39,622 bases of DNA from a virus: the IMG/VR virus record IMGVR_UViG_3300005613_000173, positions 1-39,622 of that record, one strand, 5' to 3'. Below are positions 15,180 to 20,075 of this stretch, in pieces. The first letter of the stretch is position 1. Every line of letters begins with the position of its first letter. A program made the translations under genes and the position numbers. Under the pieces are notes generated by a model that made no database searches, was not told where the DNA came from, and saw nothing but the letters and a program-made list of their open reading frames with translations.

Positions 15180-15241
15180 TACTGCCGCCGCTGCCTCTGC
15201 CGCCGCGGCAACCCGATTTTATTTTCATTCTCTTCCTCCAT
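15179..15241 (-). CDS. Possible 20-residue mini-gene
   Basis: A perfect AAAGGAGGT SD stands five bases before ATG 15241, in the otherwise gene-free 126 bases between the DUF6573 gene and the next orphan. The frame encodes MEEENENKIGLPRR and then an Arg/Gln tail, stopping exactly where the hairpin repeat starts. A second frame (ATG 15228, 36 codons to 15118) is also open. The SD argues for some translation; the product may be a leader peptide or nothing. Confidence 0.3.
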   Translation of the reverse strand: MEEENENKIGLPRRQRQRRQ

Positions 15242-15254
15242 TTTTTACCTCCTT

Positions 15255-15539
15255 TCAATAATCTTCCGGCAACATTATTGTTATGTTGCCAGATATTTTA
15301 TCTGCTATTAACCACAACCGGACTTTCCGTTTCCGCCGACCGACAGAAAACAGAACATGATATTCTGTCAGCCTGTCCGGCTGTTTCCTGAACGCAAAAG
15401 CGCCCATAAACAGAACGTCCCACAGACGACCGTCTATGTCCTGCCCATTGAGCCGGTCTCTATCTGATGGCACAATCCACCGTTCCCACAGATTTGACGT
15501 TACCGCCACCGGCCAGTTAAAGCCAGTTTTGGCAGCCAT
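15255..15539 (-). CDS. DUF6573-like protein, probably the 3' half of a frameshift fusion
   Basis: 94 residues from the first ATG (15539), ending IMLPEDY. The pattern GFNWPVAVT, GRLWDVLFM, and NITIMLPED matches DUF6573. In the family the conserved segment begins earlier (AIEDGVLVDVSE). Here the matching residues TNDAIIDVSE lie upstream of the ATG in the same frame, with no start codon and no SD, back to an A10 run. That stretch overlaps the end of the zinc-ribbon gene in the 0 frame. A -1 shift on the A run would supply the missing N-terminus. If translation really starts at 15539 the protein lacks its conserved first strand. Molecular function of the family is unknown. Confidence 0.65.
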   Translation of the reverse strand: MAAKTGFNWPVAVTSNLWERWIVPSDRDRLNGQDIDGRLWDVLFMGAFAFRKQPDRLTEYHVLFSVGRRKRKVRLWLIADKISGNITIMLPEDY

Positions 15540-15553
15540 TTCACTAACATCTA

Positions 15554-15733
15554 TTATAGCGTCGTTTGTACTACAAGAAGCATTTTTTTTTTACAATCAT
15601 CACAAACTATTGTCCTTCTGCCTGCCAGCAAGCAATTATTTTTTATCCCGTAGACCCGCACTTTACATTTTTCGTCCGTCGTAATAGGGTCACCACAAAT
15701 TTCACAAAAAATAGCCTTTTTCTTTTTACTCAT
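15554..15733 (-). CDS. 59-residue zinc-ribbon protein
   Basis: AGGAGGT SD five bases before ATG 15733; the ATG overlaps the TGA of the radC gene (ATGA). The product begins MSKKKKAIFCEICGDPITTD, with CxxC at C10/C13, and has C47/C50 in IVCDDCKKK, a treble-clef/zinc-ribbon layout. C23 and C34 lie between. After CDDC comes AAA AAA AAA ATG and nine residues before TAA. The last part overlaps, in the -1 frame, sequence that looks like the missing start of DUF6573. Part of the gene (15618-15661) recurs as an inverted copy at 17537-17580. Confidence 0.65.
   Translation of the reverse strand: MSKKKKAIFCEICGDPITTDEKCKVRVYGIKNNCLLAGRRTIVCDDCKKKMLLVVQTTL
15583..15592 (-). other. A10 slippery run, candidate -1 frameshift or transcript-slippage site
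   Basis: Ten consecutive A on the - strand, read in the 0 frame as (TGT) AAA AAA AAA A(TG). A -1 shift continues as AAT GCT TCT TGT and on into the DUF6573 frame, which is open through the site for only a few codons upstream (a TAA lies just before). Both ribosomal slippage and RNA-polymerase slippage favour such runs. No clear downstream pseudoknot was found by eye. Confidence 0.5.
15618..15661 (-). repeat. 44-bp segment with inverted near-copy at 17537-17580
   Basis: The - strand here and the + strand at 17537-17580 agree at 42 of 44 positions. Both differences are C/T (GGATAAA versus GGACAAA, GCTGG versus GCCGG). Here it encodes residues 25-39 of the zinc-ribbon protein (VRVYGIKNNC...). 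Confidence 0.85.
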
Positions 15734-16197
15734 TTTTTACCTCCTTTTTCCCATAACTCCGGTATGCTTTCCCTGAATGAATAATAGTTATTGTCTCCTG
15801 TAATTATATGATCATTACACGGTATTCCAAGCAATTCCCCTGCCGATATGATATTGATTGTAATCCTTTTGTCATGTACAGACGGTTGCACGTCTCCGCT
15901 CGGATGATTATGGGCACAGATGACACTTGCCGCATTAGATATTAAGGCAGCCTTGTAAACGTCGGACGGAGAAACCAAAGAAGCGTTTATAGTGCCGATG
16001 TGTACCGTTTCTATCCCAACAACATTGATTTTGGAATCCAGCAATAAAACAATGAAATTTTCGCGCGGTTTCCCTGCCAAAAACTGCTGGGCAACTATCG
16101 CGGCTTTGCGCGGATCGTTCGGCCCATCGACATTAACGTCGTAGTCAACAACGTCTTCAACTACCATCTTCAATCTAACCGTTTTTATTTTCATCAT
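15730..16197 (-). CDS. radC: RadC-family JAMM/MPN-domain protein
   Basis: 155 residues, SD GGAGGT. Full JAMM signature: E46 in RENFIVL, H96-N-H98-P-S100-G-D102, and D109 in PSVHDKR, with DHIITG later. Cellular RadC has an extra N-terminal helix-hairpin-helix region; here only a short beta-like N-terminus precedes the JAMM core, as in phage and plasmid versions. The biochemical role of RadC is unsettled: it is not required for repair in the way first claimed, and mobile-element versions are often near anti-restriction or replication genes. An isopeptidase-like metalloprotease activity is possible. Confidence 0.85.
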   Translation of the reverse strand: MMKIKTVRLKMVVEDVVDYDVNVDGPNDPRKAAIVAQQFLAGKPRENFIVLLLDSKINVVGIETVHIGTINASLVSPSDVYKAALISNAASVICAHNHPSGDVQPSVHDKRITINIISAGELLGIPCNDHIITGDNNYYSFRESIPELWEKGGKK

Positions 16198-16480
16198 TTT
16201 TTACCTCCATCAGGTTTTTATACTGGGAAATCAGGGCTCGCCATCCGCAATTTGGCGGTAGCAATATTTGGAGCTGCCCATGGTTCTCTTTCCAGCGATG
16301 CGGTGTTTCTATTAGTAGAACATCATCAGAAAAATATGGAGATGACGCGAGTCTATCCCCTACCGTATCCCCCTCATGCTCATGTTGTAATCTCGCCTTT
16401 TCGTCTTCCGTTTGGTGCAGGTATATTTCCGTCTCCCCGTCTAATCTCATTGTCATGTCTGATAGTGTGGCCTGTCTCAT
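16175..16480 (-). CDS. 101-residue orphan protein
   Basis: The ATG overlaps the upstream stop (ATGA), and the 3' end overlaps the start of radC by 23 bases, including its SD. Acidic and His-rich in the middle (LQHEHEGDTVGDRL). C-terminal half has QLQILLPPNCGWRALISQY. No family recognised. The overlaps place it firmly in the coupled early operon. Confidence 0.65.
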   Translation of the reverse strand: MRQATLSDMTMRLDGETEIYLHQTEDEKARLQHEHEGDTVGDRLASSPYFSDDVLLIETPHRWKENHGQLQILLPPNCGWRALISQYKNLMEVKNDENKNG

Positions 16481-16872
16481 TTCAATTCCCCCTTCCGCTG
16501 CTCGGTCGGGTTAATAATCTGCCGGCCCCACGCATCTTCGGTGAGGCACCCCCCTTTGTACGTCAGGTCTATCACAGTGACATTTTCTTCCCGCGTCCCC
16601 GCCGATACGGTCTGTCCGTCCTCATTAACCTCGATGCTCTGCCCGTCCCAGTCCCAGTTGGGGCCGGAATACATGGCCTCCGCGTCTGCGTACACCGACG
16701 CGACGTCGTAATGGAGTTTTCCCGCCTGCGGGTACTCCACGACCTCAACACAGCCCAAATGTACCGCTACAGCGGGGCTTAAAAAGAAAGATGGTACTGC
16801 CGCCAGTCGATAGGCGGTTTTCCCCTCCTCATCCGTTGTTCTTTCGGCTATTATTATCAGTCTGCTATTCAT
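16477..16872 (-). CDS. 131-residue orphan protein
   Basis: SD AAGGACAGG before ATG 16872, just downstream of hairpin repeat copy B. Beta-rich sequence (RLIIIAERTT, YRLAAVPSFFLSP, CVEVVEYPQAGKLHYDVASVY) with an acidic Trp-containing loop (PNWDWDGQSIEV). No family recognised. More GC-rich than the structural genes, like its neighbours between 14.4 and 17.4 kb. Confidence 0.65.
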   Translation of the reverse strand: MNSRLIIIAERTTDEEGKTAYRLAAVPSFFLSPAVAVHLGCVEVVEYPQAGKLHYDVASVYADAEAMYSGPNWDWDGQSIEVNEDGQTVSAGTREENVTVIDLTYKGGCLTEDAWGRQIINPTEQRKGELK

Positions 16873-16888
16873 TTTTCCTGTCCTTTCT

Positions 16889-16925
16889 CCCGCTCCCGCG
16901 GGTCTATGGCTGTGGGCTTGCGCCC
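16889..16925 (-). repeat. Two-hairpin GC-rich repeat, copy B
   Basis: CCCGC-tccc-GCGGG (16889-16902), spacer TCTATGGCTGT, then GGGC-ttgc-GCCC (16914-16925). Same architecture and position (just before the next gene's SD in the - direction) as copy A. Confidence 0.65.
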
Positions 16926-16933
16926 GGCGCCGA

Positions 16934-17359
16934 TTATCTCCACCTGCGCTCTACGGTCGGCGCATTTTCTTGACGGTCTTGTAATGCGGTATATTCGCCC
17001 GCGCCTATCGCGCCAAGCAATCTCTTGCAATCATCACAATAATACGCGATGACCTCCACGCATCTACCATTGATGCGCGTTTTTTCTGTTTGGCTGTAGT
17101 TATTACTATTCAATATCTTGTTACATCTCTCGCATCTTATATCTTCTTTGGGCTGTGCGCCCGTGGTGGCGCTGTGCCCAGCAATTACCCTGATTATGTC
17201 CGGCATGGGGTGCCGGCCCAACGCGGCGCGTAACATATTAACACTGCAACGCAGGCATATATAGCAGTGACCATCTGTCCGATGGTCTATCTCTGCTATC
17301 TCCATAACCTCATTGGCCGCTGCTGCTCTCGCCTCCGTCAATGTCTCGTGTGTCGTCAT
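16934..17359 (-). CDS. 141-residue zinc-ribbon-containing protein
   Basis: An N-terminal Ala-rich helix (EARAAAANEVMEIAEI) is followed by HCYICLRC (C-x2-C-x2-C). A second metal site is made by CERC and CDDC (RCERCNKILNS ... YYCDDCKRLLGAI). The latter unit resembles the 59-residue zinc-ribbon gene at 15554, including the NGRC-x-EV-x-AYYCDDC strand. It is the first gene downstream of the leftward promoter at 17461-17489, so it should be among the earliest products. A nucleic-acid or protein-binding role is likely; no specific family recognised. Confidence 0.7.
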   Translation of the reverse strand: MTTHETLTEARAAAANEVMEIAEIDHRTDGHCYICLRCSVNMLRAALGRHPMPDIIRVIAGHSATTGAQPKEDIRCERCNKILNSNNYSQTEKTRINGRCVEVIAYYCDDCKRLLGAIGAGEYTALQDRQENAPTVERRWR

Positions 17360-17377
17360 CTGTGTCCCGTCCTCTCT

Positions 17378-17417
17378 CCCGCTCTCGCGGGCGTTGTGGC
17401 AGTGCCCAGCGTGGGCA
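17378..17417 (-). repeat. Two-hairpin GC-rich repeat, copy C
   Basis: CCCGC-tctc-GCGGG (17378-17391), spacer CGTTGTGGCAG, then TGCCC-agcgt-GGGCA (17403-17417). In the - strand transcript from the 17.46-kb promoter it lies in the 5' leader, just before the first start codon. Confidence 0.65.
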
Positions 17418-17433
17418 GTGCCGATATGCTATA

Positions 17434-17450
17434 GCCAGCATCGTGCTGGC
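17434..17450 (-). promoter_or_regulatory. 5'-terminal stem-loop of the leftward early transcript
   Basis: GCCAGCA (17434-17440) and TGCTGGC (17444-17450) form a perfect 7-bp stem with a 3-nt loop. The expected transcription start for the 17461-17489 promoter is near 17454, so the RNA would begin within a few bases of this hairpin. Such 5' hairpins stabilise mRNA. Confidence 0.55.
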
Positions 17451-17460
17451 AACACACACG

Positions 17461-17489
17461 ACTATACCATAGGTGCAGGTAGTTGTCAA
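17461..17489 (-). promoter_or_regulatory. Leftward sigma70-type early promoter
   Basis: On the - strand TTGACA (17489-17484), a 17-bp spacer, then TATAGT (17466-17461). This is consensus at -35, one mismatch at -10 and ideal spacing. It lies 100 bases upstream of the gene cluster beginning at 17359. Confidence 0.8.
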
Positions 17490-17493
17490 CTAC
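17479..17493. promoter_or_regulatory. Operator-like 15-bp palindrome over the -35 box
   Basis: GTAGTTG-T-CAACTAC is a perfect inverted repeat (7+1+7) that covers the TTGACA box of the leftward promoter. A dimeric repressor bound here would block RNA polymerase. The RHH protein at 9612 is a candidate; host regulators are equally possible. Confidence 0.55.
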
Positions 17494-17536
17494 TTTTTTC
17501 ATTTTTTTTTTGCCGACACCCGTAAACTCGCTCATA

Positions 17537-17580
17537 GTGCGGGTCTACGGGACAAAAAATAATTGCTTGCCGGCAGGCAG
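17537..17580 (+). repeat. Inverted near-copy (42/44) of the zinc-ribbon gene segment
   Basis: Matches the - strand of 15618-15661. Here it is not part of an intact zinc-ribbon frame: the equivalent frame hits a TAG within two codons after the copy. The cysteine motifs on either side are missing, so it looks like a gene remnant or a sequence conserved for another reason. Confidence 0.8.
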
Positions 17581-17628
17581 GTAGCGGCGATTGTGTGCGT
17601 CTTATATACGGCAGGTGCGCCTGTAGGT

Positions 17629-17652
17629 GTGCCGGCAGGTGTGCCGGCAGGT
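17629..17652 (+). repeat. Tandem 12-mer, two perfect copies
   Basis: GTGCCGGCAGGT at 17629-17640 and 17641-17652. Each contains the palindrome TGCCGGCA. A related GCCGGCAGGCAGGTAG lies at 17570. Confidence 0.75.
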
Positions 17653-17963
17653 AGCCCTGTCCGATGTGCTATTATACGCCGACATCGCAGCCACTATCCG
17701 GCACGGGATACAGCCAGCCGTCACCGTGACGTAGTGCCGCAGATGCCCGTGATAGCCATGACAGCGTGACGTATGACGACGTCCTGTATGGGCAGGTTGC
17801 GTTATCTCCCCGTTGCCCTATGTGGGCTATGCCTCAGCGGTCAAGATGGCTCTATGCCCCATTTACGGCCGTTTGGTGGCATTCTATGTTTTTGGGCTGC
17901 TTGTAGTAAGTTATCATGTGCAGATTTGTAGACAGTACTGACGCCCGGCTATGACATCAGCCG

Positions 17964-18257
17964 TCACCCGATTGAGGGGTGCGGTAAAATTGCCGCACTA
18001 CTGTATCCAGCCATAGATATAGTCTGTAATATTATACTCACAGGCCGGCATAATGCCGCATAATCCTGTCTGTAGTCGCCTCTGGAGTCGTCGTAATCCG
18101 GTTTTCTGTTGCGGTGGCTACACTTAGCGGGAGATTCGTAGTTTACATAATACCTGTTACGCGGCATTGAGGACATCTGTTGCAGGATAACGGGTGCGAC
18201 CCAGCCCCCCCCATGCATATATCTATCATGTTCCAGACGATAAATGGGATTTTTCAT
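17964..18257 (-). CDS. 97-residue orphan protein downstream of replication initiator
   Basis: ATG 18257 has a TAGGGGG SD four bases upstream; a TTG at 18281 lacks one. N-terminus MKNPIYRLEHDRYMHGGGWV looks protein-like; the middle is rich in Arg/Asp/Tyr (NRKPDYDDSRGDYRQDY). The end (ILPHPSIG) is encoded across a hairpin repeat (17979-17998), so the C-terminus is less sure. No family recognised. Confidence 0.5.
   Translation of the reverse strand: MKNPIYRLEHDRYMHGGGWVAPVILQQMSSMPRNRYYVNYESPAKCSHRNRKPDYDDSRGDYRQDYAALCRPVSIILQTISMAGYSSAAILPHPSIG
17979..17998. repeat. Hairpin GTGCGG-N8-CCGCAC, shared with 20010
   Basis: GTGCGG (17979-17984) and CCGCAC (17993-17998) with loop TAAAATTG. The same block GGGTGCGGTAAAA..GCCGCA recurs at 20008-20028 at the 5' end of the rightward late transcript. 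Confidence 0.6.
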
Positions 18258-18281
18258 TAAACCCCCTAAAAATCGCCGCAA

Positions 18282-19175
18282 TTAGCATTTTTTCCCCTGT
18301 TCCTTTAGCACAAGTTTTCGTTCCTCTCGTTCCTGTAGTTTCTGTAGAGTAAGCTCGTCGGTAGGGGATTCCAACTCACGAGGGAGCTTGGGTTGCTGAG
18401 AGATATTCATATTAGCAATGGCGTTGGCCACCAGTTGTTTCACGTTTTCTTGTATTTCCTTTGCTGGGGCAGAGTTATTTTCCAGTTTCTGCCATTCCTG
18501 TTTTTGGTTAGCCAAAACCTGTTCATTTTTCCACTTTCTGTAGGCCTTAAATTGAGCATGCCATTCAGCCTGTTTTACGGGTGACATTTTAGATAGCTCG
18601 AACTCGGTTAAATTCATGTTCGGTTTAGGTGGTTTTGTATTTTGATTTTCGGTTTTCACTTCAACCTTATCGCCCAACGGCGAAAATGCTTTTTTTCTCT
18701 CTGTAAGCTTTTTCTCTGTAAGTTCTTTCTCTGTTGTAGTTAAAGATAGGGGCGTGGGGGAAGAAGGTCCACATATGTGTACCCCCTTAGTCCACGGATG
18801 TGTACCCCCTTTTTCCACATATGTGGACTGTCCACGGATGTGTACCCCTTTCCATTGCTCGTAACTCTTGTTAAATGAGTAAATATTTGACTTTGAGGTA
18901 CACAGATGTGTACCCTTTTTAGCCTGTTTTTTGATAATAATGTTCTTTTTTAAAAGACCGTTGACGGCGTTAAATACACCTGACCGAGAGAGGTCTGTCC
19001 AGCGCTGAAATTGGGCGTAAGTTATCGCGGCTTTTTTACGTCTTTTCCAGCCGTAAGTTTGCACCCAAATACACCACAATATTTGATGCTCTGCGCCGGA
19101 CAATTTTACGCGTCGAAAATGCTTCGCCCATTCAAGGAAAATAGGCATAAATTGGTCATCAATTTTCTTTTTCAT
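18282..19175 (-). CDS. Replication initiator with lambda-O-like N-terminal domain
   Basis: 297 residues. Residues 8-95 follow the phage replication protein O pattern: FLEWAKHFRRVKLSG, ILWCIWVQTYGWKRR, ITYAQFQRWTDLSRSGV, LLKKNIII, then SNIYSFN, a winged-helix DNA-binding domain. The low-complexity stretch at about 108-140 (KGVHIRGQ, GGTHPWTKGVHICG) is the translation of iteron-like DNA repeats. The C-terminal half is Lys/Glu/Gln-rich and helical, suited to contact a host helicase loader or helicase. No phage helicase or polymerase is in the window, so host replication proteins are presumably recruited. SD is weak (AAGGG, 12 bases). Confidence 0.7.
   Translation of the reverse strand: MKKKIDDQFMPIFLEWAKHFRRVKLSGAEHQILWCIWVQTYGWKRRKKAAITYAQFQRWTDLSRSGVFNAVNGLLKKNIIIKKQAKKGTHLCTSKSNIYSFNKSYEQWKGVHIRGQSTYVEKGGTHPWTKGVHICGPSSPTPLSLTTTEKELTEKKLTERKKAFSPLGDKVEVKTENQNTKPPKPNMNLTEFELSKMSPVKQAEWHAQFKAYRKWKNEQVLANQKQEWQKLENNSAPAKEIQENVKQLVANAIANMNISQQPKLPRELESPTDELTLQKLQEREERKLVLKEQGKKC
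18768..18914. other. Putative replication origin: iterons inside the initiator gene
   Basis: Four copies of TCCAC(A/G)(T/G)ATGTG(T/G)ACCCC-type repeats start at 18768, 18791, 18814 and 18831 (+ strand), the first three at a 23-bp spacing. The third ends differently (GTGGACTG). A fifth, related site at 18897-18914 is the palindrome GGTACACA-GA-TGTGTACC. Between them, 18860-18895 is AT-rich (GTTAAATGAGTAAATATTTG), a possible unwinding element. Iterons within an O-type gene followed by an AT-rich tract is the arrangement of the lambda origin. Confidence 0.7.
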
Positions 19176-19226
19176 ACATTCTTTACCCTTATTGCCTTTC
19201 TTTCTTTTTTTCCTCTAATACTTTTG

Positions 19227-19385
19227 CTACTGCTTCTTTTTCGTTATTACCTTAATTATCTCATCTGCAACTTCTTCTGCTTTTTTCCGCATCGGGCGAC
19301 GCCACAACACCCGCGAGTCCGCAGAAAAGGCATTAGCTATTATAGCTATTATCTTTCTTCTCTGTTTTGCTCTTTTTTCGCTCAT
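19227..19385 (-). CDS. 52-residue basic small protein
   Basis: AAGGAG SD seven bases before ATG 19385. The product starts MSEKRAKQRRKIIAIIANAF, passes through an inverted copy of the hairpin repeat (ADSRVLWRRPMRK) and ends KVITKKKQ. In the -1 frame the sequence stays open for another 18 codons to 19189 with equally protein-like content (EAVAKVLEEKKKE), so a frameshift or a recent indel is possible. No family recognised. Confidence 0.5.
   Translation of the reverse strand: MSEKRAKQRRKIIAIIANAFSADSRVLWRRPMRKKAEEVADEIIKVITKKKQ
19288..19324 (+). repeat. Two-hairpin GC-rich repeat, copy D (inverted orientation)
   Basis: The complement of 19292-19315 reads CGCGGGTGTTGTGGCGTCGCCCGA. This equals copy A (15150-15171) except for one extra T. 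It lies inside the 52-residue gene and in the opposite orientation to copies A-C. Confidence 0.75.
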
Positions 19386-19420
19386 CTTTTACTCCTTTCT
19401 TTCATTTCTCGTTTCCCTTC

Positions 19421-19750
19421 TTATTCAACTATTTTATCTAATATATTTTTATACAACTCTATTTCCATTTCCAATTTAGTAATAAATCGCCTTATATATT
19501 TTTTAGGTTTTTCTTCTTTGATATATTTCATATCATCAGTAATAGAAACTATTATCTCTACGCAATTTCTACATACAGTCACCTTCTTTCCGAATAAAAT
19601 AATTAACTTCTTTGCGTCATCATCAACCATTATATCTTCACATTTTTTACACATTTCTTTATTACAAAAATGACAATTAAAAATATTTTTCTCCGATAAA
19701 TGAAGAATCTTGCAACTACTGCATTGATAAACTTCTCTTATCTTTTTCAT
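19421..19750 (-). CDS. 109-residue multi-cysteine zinc-binding protein
   Basis: AAGGAG SD before ATG 19750. Cysteine pairs in order: YQCSSCK, NCHFCNKEMCKKCE and VCRNCVE, giving eight or nine ligands in a FYVE/treble-clef-like cross-brace spacing for two zinc ions. The C-terminal 40 residues are a Lys/Glu helix (KPKKYIRRFITKLEMEIELY). It is the first gene of the leftward transcript from the 19.9-kb promoter and sits behind the structured leader. Likely a nucleic-acid or protein adaptor; no exact family recognised. Confidence 0.7.
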   Translation of the reverse strand: MKKIREVYQCSSCKILHLSEKNIFNCHFCNKEMCKKCEDIMVDDDAKKLIILFGKKVTVCRNCVEIIVSITDDMKYIKEEKPKKYIRRFITKLEMEIELYKNILDKIVE

Positions 19751-19777
19751 TTTTTAAACTCCTTCTTAGAATCCCGT

Positions 19778-19842
19778 GCTTCCCGGCTTAGGCTCATAGG
19801 TGAGCCTTGCAGTAAAGAGGTTTGTGGTGATAGCCGGGAAGC
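19778..19842 (-). ncRNA. Candidate structured 5' leader RNA
   Basis: On the - strand an 11-bp perfect stem, GCTTCCCGGCT (19842-19832) with AGCCGGGAAGC (19788-19778), closes a domain. The domain contains a second perfect 7-bp stem, AGGCTCA (19807-19801) with TGAGCCT (19796-19790), loop CCTA, plus a 24-nt single-stranded stretch (19808-19831). It is about 75 bases downstream of the predicted start of the leftward promoter and 28 bases upstream of the zinc-protein start codon. No T-run follows, so it is not a simple terminator. It matches no riboswitch I recognise. Confidence 0.55.
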
Positions 19843-19922
19843 TACAAGGATATTTATAACGCCTTCTATGTGGCTTAGTGATATTAAGTTCGAATAGGGT
19901 TTTTCTCCTTACTGCTCTTTAA

Positions 19923-19950
19923 ATTTTATACCAACTTTTAATCTTGTCAA
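19923..19950 (-). promoter_or_regulatory. Leftward promoter for the replication unit
   Basis: On the - strand TTGACA (19950-19945), 16-bp spacer, TAAAAT (19928-19923). It would transcribe the leader at 19842-19778, the zinc protein, the 52-residue gene and the replication initiator. Confidence 0.65.
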
Positions 19951-19970
19951 GCAAAAAATTAAAAAAAAAT

Positions 19971-19998
19971 TTGACAAATATAATTTTTGAGTTATAAT
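19971..19998 (+). promoter_or_regulatory. Rightward promoter for the late/structural block
   Basis: TTGACA (19971-19976), 16-bp spacer, TATAAT (19993-19998): perfect consensus boxes in an AT-rich context. Start expected near 20005. Its -35 box lies 20 bp from the -35 of the leftward promoter, so the two polymerases would compete or be co-regulated. Confidence 0.75.
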
Positions 19999-20009
19999 CA
20001 AAGCTAAGG

Positions 20010-20029
20010 GTGCGGTAAAAAAGCCGCAT
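20010..20029 (+). promoter_or_regulatory. 5' hairpin at the start of the rightward transcript
   Basis: TGCGG (20011-20015) and CCGCA (20024-20028) with loop TAAAAAAG; a G-T closing pair is possible. Begins about five bases after the expected transcription start. Near-identical to the hairpin at 17979-17998. Confidence 0.5.
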
Positions 20030-20075
20030 GTATGTTTTTATATACACGCATATCTTTATATATAGGGGTGACGGT

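Larger units (their letters stand above)
17494..17963. other. Gene-free GC-rich region with repeats and palindromes
   Basis: About 470 bases without a credible gene on either strand. Contents: the inverted near-copy of the zinc-ribbon segment (17537-17580); a tandem 12-mer GTGCCGGCAGGT twice (17629-17652); a palindrome CGTCAC-C-GTGACG (17719-17731); two GTGACGTA words (17726 and 17765); and several short GTCAC/GTGAC words. It separates the replication-initiator transcription unit from the early operon. A regulatory or structural role (protein binding, recombination, RNA) is possible; I cannot assign one. Confidence 0.5.

Noticed and set aside
17360-17508. 48-codon - strand frame starting MKKVVDNYLHLWYS and ending at the next gene's start as ATGA
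   Set aside because: No SD, and it runs through the promoter, operator and hairpin of the early transcript. The coding look fades after the first residues.
17563-17769. 68-codon + strand frame from TTG in the non-coding block
   Set aside because: No SD, composed of translated repeats (VGVPAGVPAG), and lies on the strand opposite to all neighbours.
19011-19673. 220-codon + strand frame rich in Phe/Leu/Ser
   Set aside because: Mirror image of Lys/Glu-rich - strand genes (replication initiator start, 52-residue gene, zinc protein). No SD and biased composition.
19840-19910. Possible tRNA because of a GTTCGAAT-like word at 19889
   Set aside because: No matching T-stem, acceptor stem or anticodon arm could be drawn on either strand.
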